Source: Pseudomonadota bacterium (GTDB lineage Bacteria > Pseudomonadota > Gammaproteobacteria > Steroidobacterales > Steroidobacteraceae). From it: a DNA stretch of 38,339 nucleotides. The notes under the pieces were generated by a model. The model searched no databases. It had not been told where the DNA came from and worked only from the letters and a program-made list of their open reading frames with translations. The DNA is taken from assembly GCA_021787615.1 (NCBI GenBank), contig JAJYLP010000030.1, forward strand, positions 1-38,339, read 5' to 3'. Made by a program: the position numbers and the translations under genes. Below, one piece after another: positions 8,316 to 16,858 of the stretch; the first letter of the stretch is position 1; each line of letters begins with the position of its first letter.

Positions 8316-9626
8316 ATGCTTACACGATTCTTCGATCTCGAAAGCCACGGCACGACGGTGCGCACCGAGCTGTTCGCCGGGCTCACGACGTTCCTCACGA
8401 TGGCGTACATCGTCGTGGTCAATCCGATGATTCTCGGTGCGGCGGGCATGCCCGTAGCGGGTGTCGCGGTCGCCACCTGCCTCTCGGCCGGCATCGGCAG
8501 CATCCTGATGGGGCTGCTCTCCAATTACCCGCTCGCGCTCGCACCGGGGATGGGGCTGAATGCCTATTTCACGTATACCGTCGTGAAAACCATGGGCCTG
8601 CCGTGGCAGGTGGCGCTCGGCTGCGTGTTCCTATCGGCCGTCTTGTTCCTGGTGCTCACGCTCGCCGGCGTGCGTCAGCTCATCATGAACGCGATCCCCC
8701 GCTCGCTGTTCGCCGCGGTCAGCGGCGGAATTGGCCTGTTCATCGCGTTCATCGGCCTGAAGAACGCGGGAATCATCGTCGCCACTCCCGGCACAACGGT
8801 CGGCCTCGGCAATCTGACCGCCGCGACGCCCGCCCTCGCCGTGCTGGGCCTGCTCGTCATCGCGGCCATGCAGGCCCGCTCCGTCAGGGGCGCGATGCTG
8901 TTCGGCATTCTGAGCGTCGCGGGCGTCGCCTGGATCCTCGGGCTCGCCCGCTTCACCCCGTCCTCATTCCACCTGGCCGACCTGTCCTCGACCGCGTTCC
9001 GGCTCGACATTCCCGCAGCCCTCGACCTCAAGGGCGGCGTCGGGCTGTCGCTCGTCGAGATCGTGTTCGTATTCCTGTTCGTGGATCTGTTCGACAACGT
9101 CGGCACGCTGATGGCGGTCACCAAGCGTGCCGGATTGACATCGCCCGACGGGACCGTGCCCCGAATGAAGCGCATCCTGCTCGCCGACTCGATCTCGATG
9201 CTCGTGGGCGCGCTCGTGGGCACGAGCCCGGTCACGAGCTACATCGAGAGCACCTCGGGCGTCGCGGTGGGCGGGCGCACCGGGCTCACGAGCGTCACTG
9301 TCGGGCTGCTGTTCCTGTGCACGCTGTTCGTCGCGCCGCTCGTGCAAGCCATACCGGGTGTGGCGACCGCGCCGGCGCTCATTCTGGTGGGCGCGATGAT
9401 GATGGGCGCGCTCGCGGAGGTGCAGTGGCACGAGCCGGGCGAAGCCATTCCCGCCTTCCTCACCGCCATCATGATTCCGCTCAGCTACTCGATCGCCAAT
9501 GGCCTCGCGTTCGGGATCGTGAGCCATGCCGTGCTGAAGCTCGTGCGCGGACAGGCGCGTGCCGCCGACTGGCTGGTGTACGTGCTCGCCGCGCTGTGCG
9601 TCGGTCGCTTCATTTACCTCGCGTGA
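8316..9626 (+). CDS. NCS2-family adenine/guanine/hypoxanthine permease (AzgA type)
   Basis: A 436-residue inner-membrane proton:purine symporter with about 12-14 hydrophobic segments. AzgA-branch motifs are present: the N-terminal FFDLESHGTTVRTELFAGLTTF, LALAPGMGLNAYFTY (substrate-site region), FVDLFDNVGTLMAV and TSPVTSYIESTSGVAVGGRTG. Length is usual for the family. It is transcribed away from the adenine deaminase gene and ends within the 3' end of the convergent phosphoribosyltransferase gene; the two coding regions overlap by 17 nt. Context fits import of adenine or hypoxanthine for salvage. Only a weak ribosome-binding site precedes the ATG. Confidence 0.94.
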   Translation: MLTRFFDLESHGTTVRTELFAGLTTFLTMAYIVVVNPMILGAAGMPVAGVAVATCLSAGIGSILMGLLSNYPLALAPGMGLNAYFTYTVVKTMGLPWQVALGCVFLSAVLFLVLTLAGVRQLIMNAIPRSLFAAVSGGIGLFIAFIGLKNAGIIVATPGTTVGLGNLTAATPALAVLGLLVIAAMQARSVRGAMLFGILSVAGVAWILGLARFTPSSFHLADLSSTAFRLDIPAALDLKGGVGLSLVEIVFVFLFVDLFDNVGTLMAVTKRAGLTSPDGTVPRMKRILLADSISMLVGALVGTSPVTSYIESTSGVAVGGRTGLTSVTVGLLFLCTLFVAPLVQAIPGVATAPALILVGAMMMGALAEVQWHEPGEAIPAFLTAIMIPLSYSIANGLAFGIVSHAVLKLVRGQARAADWLVYVLAALCVGRFIYLA

Positions 9627-10212
9627 CCGATGCGGCGAGCGCCTCGGGCGCAGCGGGGCCCGGGGAGTCGAAGAAGCCCGCGTCAACCGGCTTGTGAGCC
9701 AGAATCTCCTCGCGCGTCAGGCCCTGGATTTCGTGCGGAAAGACCAGCCAGTGAGGCGTCTCGTGCACGAAGTAGTCGGGCTTCAGCGCGCTGCGGCGTC
9801 GCGATGGCTTGTAGTACACGGTCGCGATGCGGATCTTCTCCGGGAGGTTGCGCCGGCAGCGAGTCTTGAGCTCATCGATGACCGCCTCCAGGCTGCGGCC
9901 GGAATCAAAGACATCGTCGACGATCAGCAGCTCGTCCTCGGCCGAGAGACGCGACACCAGATAATCCGCGGCATGCACCCGTACCGTCTTGTGCCGCTGA
10001 TCGATCCCTGAGTAAGAGGACGTACGGATGGCGATGTGGTCGGCGTGGATCGAGTGGTACTCGAGCACCTCCTGCACCGTGATGCCGATCGGCGCGCCGC
10101 CGCGCCAGATGGCAACCATGAAGGTCGGGCGCATGCCGCTCGCCACGACACGTCGCGCGAGTTCCATGGAATCGCGCAGCAGCTCGTCGGCCGAGATGAA
10201 GATCTTTTGCAT
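9610..10212 (-). CDS. Hypoxanthine (purine) phosphoribosyltransferase
   Basis: A 200-residue type I phosphoribosyltransferase that would make IMP (possibly also GMP or XMP) from the free base and PRPP. The PRPP-binding loop is ELLIVDDVFDSGRS. FMVAIWRGGAPIGITVQE contains the pyrophosphate-side loop. The C-terminal half, with PHWLVFPHEIQGLTREEIL, is typical of the archaeal/proteobacterial Hpt-like group. I chose ATG 10212 (MQKIFIS) rather than the upstream in-frame ATG at 10269, because the intervening 19 residues are unlike the family. It overlaps the end of the permease gene tail to tail. With the deaminase and permease it completes adenine to hypoxanthine to IMP. Confidence 0.9.
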   Translation of the reverse strand: MQKIFISADELLRDSMELARRVVASGMRPTFMVAIWRGGAPIGITVQEVLEYHSIHADHIAIRTSSYSGIDQRHKTVRVHAADYLVSRLSAEDELLIVDDVFDSGRSLEAVIDELKTRCRRNLPEKIRIATVYYKPSRRRSALKPDYFVHETPHWLVFPHEIQGLTREEILAHKPVDAGFFDSPGPAAPEALAASVTRGK

Positions 10213-11240
10213 GGTGCGTATTCTTTCACAATCCGCTGGCGGGCGAAGCATTGGCCCGGGCGGCGACATTCGGAACCGTTGCGGATTGGAGCTGCGGTTG
10301 AGTCACCCGCTTCGGCACACCGCTGACCCCGCGAGTTCACGACCGCGCCGCATCGGCAGCCGCCGACCCGGCCGATCGTCCCGCCAGTCAACGCGTTCCT
10401 GTTCCCCTCTCTTGTTCAGATTTCAAGGTCAGGGCGCAATGGGGGCGAGGCCGGCCTCGGGCGCAGGATACCCGATCGGAATCGTCCTCGGCGTCCCACC
10501 CGTCACGCCTGCGGCGCACGGGGGCGCCCGGTGATGCGACAGGGTGCACGCCGCGATGTCGAGTGATCGCACAGCTTTAAAATCAATCAGTTACGGCGGC
10601 ACCGAACGGGCTCCTGAGGCCATCACGCCGAGCTGACGGCATGCTCGATCGGAATCCGCCCCGTCCGCGGAAGCACTCTGATCATTTTGCGCAACGCGGC
10701 CGATCGCCAGTCCCGCCCTCCCAAGCGAAGGTGAAATCGCGTCCTTCGGGCCGGAGTTCATCAAGCCGGCGCATCGTGCCAGGCAGCCCGAGCCCGCCCG
10801 ATGACACGGACGAGTCCCTGCCCGGCGCCGATGCCCCGGAGGAAATCCTACGCGACGTGAATTTGCGCCGACGATCGACTCCAGTGACTGCGATTCGTCC
10901 GACTCTGTGCGCATGAATCCCTTGTGCGCTCGCGGCCGCACTGTTGAGGCGCAACGGTCGTATGGCACTGCCCTGAGGCTGTGCGCAATGCAGCCACGGA
11001 GCGCGTCCCGCAGCGGGCGCGCCACGCGCTTGATGACGCACTCACCATGAAGATCCGAGTGACCGGGAAGCGCCGCCTCGTTTGCCCGATCACCAATCGC
11101 CGGCCACAACTCTGGAAGCACCAGCGTCCCTCGGTCACGCTCGGGGACCGGCGCGCCGGGAATACGGTGCTAAAGTACCGCTCCGGATGGCGGCCGACGG
11201 GAACGGCCCGCCTCGGTCACGACCGCTCAAGAGGCGTCTC
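10213..11240. other. Intergenic region of about 1 kb with no recognisable gene
   Basis: The stretch between the divergent phosphoribosyltransferase and S10 peptidase genes. Open frames up to about 175 codons exist on the minus strand, but their translations are Arg/Ser/Ala-rich mosaics without motifs. No repeat, RNA or mobile-element signature is seen. It is unusually long for this gene-dense window and may hold a decayed gene I cannot identify. Confidence 0.45.
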
Positions 11241-12800
11241 ATGATGAAGAAACGCATTCTCCTTGCCGTCGCGCTCAGCGTCTGCATTTCCACCTCCAGT
11301 GCCAGCGAGCAGAAGCCGGTACCGCAATTCAAGCCGACTGAGGTCACCTCCATCGGCTCGGTCACCGTGAATGGATCGCGCATCCGTTATCAGGCTGTGG
11401 CCGGGACCCTGGTGGTCCACGCCAAGGGATGGAATCGCTATGCCCCGGCGAGCGACCAAAAGAACCCCACCGCCGAAGCGGCCATGTTCTATGTCGCGTA
11501 CTTCAAGCGCGGCGTCCCGGCGACCGGACGGCCGATCACGTTCCTGTTCAACGGCGGCCCCGGCTCCTCGACGGTCTGGCTGCACATGGGCGCGTTCGGG
11601 CCGGTCAGGGTCGTCACCGCCGACCACACCCACACGCCGCCGGCGCCGTACCAGATCGTCAACAACGACTACAGCCTGCTGAACGTGAGCGACCTGGTCT
11701 TCGTGGACGCGCCCGGCACCGGATTCGGTCGCATCGCCGGCCCGAACGCGGCGCAGTCCTTCTACGGCGTCGATCAGGATGTTCATGCCTTCGCGGTATT
11801 CATCCGCGAATTTCTCTCCAAATACAACCGTTGGAACTCGCCGAAGTATCTGCTCGGCGAAAGCTACGGAACGATGCGCGCGGCCGCACTGCCGCTCGCC
11901 CTGGAGCACGAGAGCATCGACCTCAATGGCGTGATGCTGCTGTCGGATATCCTCGACTGGGACCTGATGCCGGACAATCCCAGACTGAATCCCTCGGTCG
12001 ATCTGCCGTACATCGTCGCCCTGCCCAGCTACGCCGCCACCGCCTGGTATCACCACAGACTGCCCGGCCAGCCGCAGCACCTGCTCCCCTTCCTCCACAA
12101 GGTCGAGCATTTCGCCACCACCGAGTACACGCTGGCGCTGATGCGGGGCAACAGCCTGTCCACCGCACGTCAGAACTCGATCGCAGAGAAGCTGCACGAG
12201 TACACGGGACTGCCGGTAAGCTATCTGCTCAAGTCCGATCTGCGCATCGAATACGGCGCCTTCCAGAAGGAGCTGCTCGCCAACGAGGAGTTGACCACCG
12301 GCACTCTGGACACGCGCTTCACCGGCCCGACGCTCAATCCGCTCGGTGAGACGGCCAAATACGATCCGCAGAGCGCCGCGATCAGCTCAGCCTACGTTTC
12401 GGCCTTCAACACCTACGTGCGCGCGAAGCTGCATTACGGGCAGAACCAGTACTACAAGCCCGGGATCCCGGTGTACAGCAGCTGGGACTACCGGCATCAG
12501 CCGCCGGGCGCCAGCCGCCCGTTGATCATGCTGCCCAACGTCTTGCCCGATCTCGCCGTCGCCATGAAGCGCAATCCGGACATGAAGGTGATGGTCAATG
12601 GCGGGTATTTCGACATCTCCACGCCGTTTTACGAAGGCTGGTTCGAGATGCACCACCTGCCGATTCCGCCGAATCTGCAGCGCAACATCCAATACCATTA
12701 CTACAAGACCGGTCACATGATCTACGTCCATCTGCCCGCGCTGAAGCAGCTGCACCACAACGTCGCGGCGTTCATCCGCAGTACCGACAATCTGAAGTAG
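11241..12800 (+). CDS. Exported S10-family serine carboxypeptidase-like protein
   Basis: A 519-residue alpha/beta-hydrolase of peptidase family S10. A signal peptide is clear (MMKKRILLAVALSVCISTSSAS). The oxyanion-hole motif FLFNGGPGSSTVWLHMGAFGP is followed by the nucleophile elbow GESYG (Ser208), an Asp in VNGGYFDIST and the His in KTGHMIYV, so the triad looks complete. I chose the start at 11241 because AGAGG lies 7 nt upstream; the frame stays open upstream to 11082 but without a signal peptide at its start. It probably cleaves C-terminal residues from peptides, or esters, in the periplasm. It stands alone, convergent with the small monooxygenase gene. Confidence 0.9.
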   Translation: MMKKRILLAVALSVCISTSSASEQKPVPQFKPTEVTSIGSVTVNGSRIRYQAVAGTLVVHAKGWNRYAPASDQKNPTAEAAMFYVAYFKRGVPATGRPITFLFNGGPGSSTVWLHMGAFGPVRVVTADHTHTPPAPYQIVNNDYSLLNVSDLVFVDAPGTGFGRIAGPNAAQSFYGVDQDVHAFAVFIREFLSKYNRWNSPKYLLGESYGTMRAAALPLALEHESIDLNGVMLLSDILDWDLMPDNPRLNPSVDLPYIVALPSYAATAWYHHRLPGQPQHLLPFLHKVEHFATTEYTLALMRGNSLSTARQNSIAEKLHEYTGLPVSYLLKSDLRIEYGAFQKELLANEELTTGTLDTRFTGPTLNPLGETAKYDPQSAAISSAYVSAFNTYVRAKLHYGQNQYYKPGIPVYSSWDYRHQPPGASRPLIMLPNVLPDLAVAMKRNPDMKVMVNGGYFDISTPFYEGWFEMHHLPIPPNLQRNIQYHYYKTGHMIYVHLPALKQLHHNVAAFIRSTDNLK

Positions 12801-12982
12801 CGCGCGGGCGCGCGGGTCATCTTGCCGGGAGGGGGCGACCGCTGCAGCCAGCGGCGCGCCTTCCCGCTGGCCTCGGGTCGGCGCCGGCCGATCGGCGCCG
12901 AGCGACGTATTCAGGCGAAGTGCGCGAGCCGCCGGCAGACCGTATTGACCTGGCTTCCCTTGAGGACACAGCGCTCGGCCGC

Positions 12983-13213
12983 CTAGCGCCATGCGGCAAA
13001 GTGCGGCGCGGCGCGGTGGGCCTCCAGCGCCGCCTCATCTCCATATACTTCGTAGAATATGAAATGAGTCGGTTGGGCCGCATCCTGGGTCACGTCGAAA
13101 TACCTGCAGCCCGGCTCGTCGGTGAACGAGCGCTGCGCGTTCTCCTCGATCGCCGCGAGAAAGGCGTCAAGCTGCTCCGCATGGGCATCGAGGGTGAGGA
13201 TGAGCGCGATCAT
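12983..13213 (-). CDS. Small antibiotic-biosynthesis-monooxygenase (ABM) fold protein
   Basis: A 76-residue protein with the dimeric alpha+beta barrel ABM fold: MIALILTLDAHAEQLDAFL, EPGCRYFDV, THFIFYEVYGDEAALEAHRAAPHFAAW. Such proteins are cofactor-free monooxygenases or isomerases of quinones and small acids, and many have unknown roles. The ATG at 13213 overlaps the TGA of the upstream dehydrogenase gene as ATGA, and GAGGAA sits just before it, so translation was probably coupled to that now-broken gene. It ends at TAG right after AAW-R, about 15-20 residues shorter than most family members, so the last helix may be lost. Confidence 0.82.
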   Translation of the reverse strand: MIALILTLDAHAEQLDAFLAAIEENAQRSFTDEPGCRYFDVTQDAAQPTHFIFYEVYGDEAALEAHRAAPHFAAWR

Positions 13214-14275
13214 GATTCCTCGGACTGCGCAGCGGAAACGGCCCGCGCACCCGGCGGCGGCGGTGTATCGGTCGGGCCTCCCAACTTGACCAGACTCTGC
13301 CACGTCTGACCGGCGAGGAGTATTCCTTGCTGCGCCGCGAGGGCGCTGCTGCGGGCCTCGAGCTCTACCGGGAAGAAAATCTCTCCGACTCCTGTCGCCT
13401 TGGGTACGGACTTGATCTGCTCGATCAACCGCTCTAGGCGGCTCTCGAACTCCGACCGCGGCAACATCCTGGCGATGTCAATCGTAACCCGCAGCGGGCC
13501 ACCGCCGCTCTTTCGATCCGGGTCACGGGGATCCGCTACGCCGCCGCCGAACTGACTCCCGGTCAGTACTCCGGCAAGCACGTCCATCATGAACGATACG
13601 ACGTATCCCTTGTGTCCGGCCATGGGCAGGATGAGACCCCTGATGGCGGCGGGGGTCGATGGTCGGGACCCCGTGCTCGTCCGCCGCCGAGGACGGGGAA
13701 ATGCTCTCGTTGCGCTCGGCCGCCGCGTCGATCTTTCCCCGTTCCACGGCGGTGTTCGCAATAGCCATCACCACGATGCCGTGACGGGCGGCCGGAGCCG
13801 CGATCGACCACGGATTCGTTCCCAGAACCTTGAGGCGTCCGCCCAGGGAGCCAGTGCCGGGCTTGCATTCGTGGCAAGCAGTGCGACACAGCCCGCGTCC
13901 GCGCACTTGCGCGTGAAGTACGCCGCGGTGCCGAAGTGATTGGAGTTTCAAACTGCGACCGCGCTCACGCCATGAACGCGCGCCCTGTCAATCCGCAGCC
14001 GCGTGGCCTCGTTCATGAGAACCTGGCCGATGCCATCGTGCTCGTCCAGCACAGCGACTGCGCCGCCGTCCGCGACAAGATCCCAGCGGGCCGCCGGAGT
14101 CATCGCTCCGCTGCGCAGCCGGGCGAGGTACCAAGGAAGGCGAAGCATGCCCCCACCGCTCGGCGGTCACCGGGCTGTCCGCCAGCAGACTCGCCTCAGC
14201 CTGCGGGACGCCGACGTTCGCCAGGACTCGGGTCCCGAACTCGATGAGGCCCTGAGCGTCAACGCAGTACTTCAT
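13210..14275 (-). pseudogene. LDH2/MDH2-type malate/L-lactate dehydrogenase family, decayed
   Basis: A complete-length but broken NAD(P)-dependent oxidoreductase of the LDH2 (malate/ureidoglycolate/L-sulfolactate) family. It starts at ATG 14275 (MKYCVDAQGLIEFGTRVLANVGV). The frame changes near 14155 (between AERWGHAS and MLRLPWYLARL). It then hits TGA at about 13950, exactly where the family has Arg before the catalytic NSNHFG (CGA to TGA fits). It shifts again near 13855 in a G run (APWGGR) and near 13655 in a C run (TIDPAAIRG). The last part, GLILPMAGHKGYVVSFMMDVLAGVL, is intact to TGA 13210. Homopolymer slips could be sequencing errors; the nonsense codon and the first junction are harder to explain that way. 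It lies behind the APC permease and before the ABM gene, presumably once one operon. Confidence 0.85.
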
Positions 14276-14462
14276 CGATGGCTCCGTGCAGTCTCGGCTG
14301 TGCGGTCGGCAATCCCTGGCGCCCTCAGGAGATCGCAGGACGTCCGTTCGTCGTCCGTTGCCACGGCTGCGGCTTTGCGCGAAGCACCTGACGTTCCCGT
14401 CCTGGTTCGTCACGGGGCGGTCTCGTTCTGGAGTCGCAGCTCATCCCTCGGTGGCTACCCAC

Positions 14463-15812
14463 CTAGTCGCGCGGAGTGCTCAGGGCGGCTGGTCTGTTTC
14501 GTGCGCGGACCGTCAGCACGAGATAATAGAGAAGGCCGACCCCCATCCAGCATCCGCCCAGGATCTTTGCGACGGGATTCATGCCATAGAGCACGTAGAG
14601 AATCACGCCGAAACCTGCGAGCGGACAGACGAGGTGACGCAGCCATGCGCCCGAGCGCTGCCGGAAGAAATAGTGGTAGGCCACCGCCACGTGCAGGAGG
14701 GCAAAACTGCTGAGCGCGCCGAAATTGACCACGCGGGTGAGGTCGTCGATGCGGTGCGCGAAGAACAGGCCCACGAGCAGCGACACGCCGGCCACAAGCA
14801 ATGTGCTGACGTACGGCGTCTTGAAGCGTGGATGCACGGCCGCGAGCGCGGCGGGAAGCTTGCGGTCGCGCGCCATCGCAAACAGGACGCGCGAGACCGC
14901 GGCTTGGGCCGCCATGGCGTTGGCAATCCCGAAGGAGATCACGATCGCCAGGATCGCCGCGAGGCTCAATCCGTTGCCGCCGGCGCGCGCGGCGATCGCG
15001 TAGAAGGCCGTCGCTGCGGAACGAAAGCGCATGCCCTGAGCCAGATCGGCGGCAATCCACGTCTGCAGCACGAACAGCGCTCCGATGATCACAAGCGACA
15101 GCACCGTTGCCTTGGCGATGGCGTTGCGCGCGCCGGCGCTCTCCTCGGACAGCGTCGAGATGCCGTCGAACCCGAGGAACGACAGAACCGCAATGGAAGT
15201 GGCGCCCGCCACGGTGGTCAGGGAGAACGTGTGCGGATCGTAAAGCGGCGCGAGCGTCAATCGCCCGGCTCCTCGACCCTCGTAAAGCGAGATGGCGCCG
15301 AACGTCACGAACAGCGCCAGTGTCAATAGCTCGAGGACCAGGAGCACTTTGTAGAGGCGCGCCGTGACACGCACACCGAGCACATTGGCCGCCGCATTGA
15401 AGGCAACGAACCCGACCAGCCACACCCAGGCGGGCACCTGCGGCACCAGCGGCCGCAGCGCGACGGCCGAGAACAGATACAGCAGCGCCGGAACCAGGAT
15501 GTAGTCGAGAAGAATGAGCCAGCCGGCCAGAAACCCCGCCGCCTCGTGCAGCCCGCGCTGCACGTAGGCGTACACCGATCCCGCCAGCGGAAACGCCCGC
15601 GACATGGCCGCGTAGCTGAGGGCGGTGAAGAGCATGCCGGAGAGGCCGATCAGGTACGCCAGCACCACCATGCCCTTGGCGTCCTGCCAGACGAACCCGA
15701 AGACGGAAAATGGCGCGATCGGGACCATGAAGATCATGCCGTAGACGATCAGATCGCCGAGGCTCAATGCACGATCGAGCTGGTCCTCGTAGCCGAATTG
15801 CTCAAGCGACAT
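14463..15812 (-). CDS. APC-superfamily amino acid/polyamine permease
   Basis: A 449-residue inner-membrane transporter with about 12 transmembrane helices. APC features are the first helix pair (DLIVYGMIFMVPIAPFSVFG), the glycine-rich SFLGFDGISTLSEES segment of helix 6 and the RVLFAMARDRKLP loop. Overall pattern resembles the putrescine/amine importers of the YgaE/PuuP type, but substrate cannot be assigned. It is divergent from an acetamidase/formamidase gene with 96 nt between starts, and followed after about 190 nt by a decayed LDH2-type dehydrogenase and an ABM protein. Uptake of an amine, amide or amino acid for this small catabolic cluster is the natural inference. Confidence 0.9.
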   Translation of the reverse strand: MSLEQFGYEDQLDRALSLGDLIVYGMIFMVPIAPFSVFGFVWQDAKGMVVLAYLIGLSGMLFTALSYAAMSRAFPLAGSVYAYVQRGLHEAAGFLAGWLILLDYILVPALLYLFSAVALRPLVPQVPAWVWLVGFVAFNAAANVLGVRVTARLYKVLLVLELLTLALFVTFGAISLYEGRGAGRLTLAPLYDPHTFSLTTVAGATSIAVLSFLGFDGISTLSEESAGARNAIAKATVLSLVIIGALFVLQTWIAADLAQGMRFRSAATAFYAIAARAGGNGLSLAAILAIVISFGIANAMAAQAAVSRVLFAMARDRKLPAALAAVHPRFKTPYVSTLLVAGVSLLVGLFFAHRIDDLTRVVNFGALSSFALLHVAVAYHYFFRQRSGAWLRHLVCPLAGFGVILYVLYGMNPVAKILGGCWMGVGLLYYLVLTVRARNRPAALSTPRD

Positions 15813-15908
15813 GTTGGTGCGTCAGCGGCGGGGCACAAGCGCCGCGGTCGAGTCTAGGCGGCGGGCTGTCCATGGTAAAGTACACTTCTCGGGGCTTCGC
15901 TCGGCTTC

Positions 15909-16841
15909 ATGATGCACCACCGCACCATCCACACGCAGCATTTCGGCTGGGACAACAGCCTGGCGCCCGCGGCGCGCATCGCTCCCGGGGAGTCGCTCGA
16001 GTTTGAGGTGCAGGACGCCTCCGGCGGACAGCTGTCGCGGACTTCCGTCGCCGCCGACGTCGGTCGCCTCGATTTCGAGCGCGTCAATCCGGTGGCAGGT
16101 CCCGTGTACGTCGAGGGGGCCGAGCCGGGCGACATCCTCAAAGTGACCGTTCTGTCGTTCGCGCCTTCCGGGTGGGGCTGGACGGCGAGCATCCCGGGCT
16201 TCGGGCTGCTCGCGGACGAGTTCAAGGAGCCGGCGCTGCATCTGTGGCGCTATGACGAGCAGGGCCTCACGCCGTGCGCATTCGGCTCCTGGGCGAGAGT
16301 ACCGCTGAAACCGTTTGCCGGCACAATGGGGGTCGCTCCCGAGCCGCCCGGCTGCCACAGCGTCGTACCCCCGCGTCGTGTCGGCGGTAACATGGACCTG
16401 CGCGACATCACCCGCGGCAGCGAGTTGCACCTGCCCGTCGAGGTCGCAGGCGCCCTCTTCTCGGTGGGGGATACGCATGCGGCGCAGGGCGACGGCGAGG
16501 TCTGCGGCACGGCGCTCGAGAGTCCGATGCGCGTGGCGCTGCGATTCGATCTGGTGAAGCGCCAGCCGCTCGCCTTTCCTCGGCTGATCACCCCGGGGCC
16601 GGTCACGCGTCACCTCGATGAGCGGGGTTATCTGACCACCACCGGGATCGGCCCCGACCTCATGACCGCGGCACGCGATGCAGTGCGCTCGATGATCGAT
16701 TGGCTCACGCGCGAGCGCGGCATGCCCGCTGTCGAGGCCTATCTGCTCTCCAGCGTTTGCGGCGATCTTCGCATCAGCGAGATCGTCGATCAGCCGAACT
16801 GGATCGTCTCCTTCTACTTCCCGCGTCTCGTGCTCGAATAG
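15909..16841 (+). CDS. Acetamidase/formamidase family amidohydrolase
   Basis: A 310-residue FmdA/AmdA-family enzyme that would hydrolyse a short amide to acid and ammonia. Family motifs are QHFGWDNSLAP, NPVAGPVYVEGAEPGDIL, RVGGNMDLRDI, the metal/active-site segment LFSVGDTHAAQGDGEVCGTALE and the late VEAYLLSSVCGDLRIS. Two ATG codons open the frame (15909, 15912). Length and motif order are normal. The gene diverges from an APC permease that could supply the amide, and converges on the STN TonB receptor, whose stop is 17 nt past this stop. No regulator is adjacent. Confidence 0.92.
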   Translation: MMHHRTIHTQHFGWDNSLAPAARIAPGESLEFEVQDASGGQLSRTSVAADVGRLDFERVNPVAGPVYVEGAEPGDILKVTVLSFAPSGWGWTASIPGFGLLADEFKEPALHLWRYDEQGLTPCAFGSWARVPLKPFAGTMGVAPEPPGCHSVVPPRRVGGNMDLRDITRGSELHLPVEVAGALFSVGDTHAAQGDGEVCGTALESPMRVALRFDLVKRQPLAFPRLITPGPVTRHLDERGYLTTTGIGPDLMTAARDAVRSMIDWLTRERGMPAVEAYLLSSVCGDLRISEIVDQPNWIVSFYFPRLVLE

Positions 16842-16858
16842 CCGCACCGACCTGCGCC

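Noticed and set aside
10591-11121. A 176-codon minus-strand frame in the 1-kb gap before the S10 peptidase
   Set aside because: No family motif, no ribosome-binding site and an atypical Arg/Ser/Cys-rich composition.
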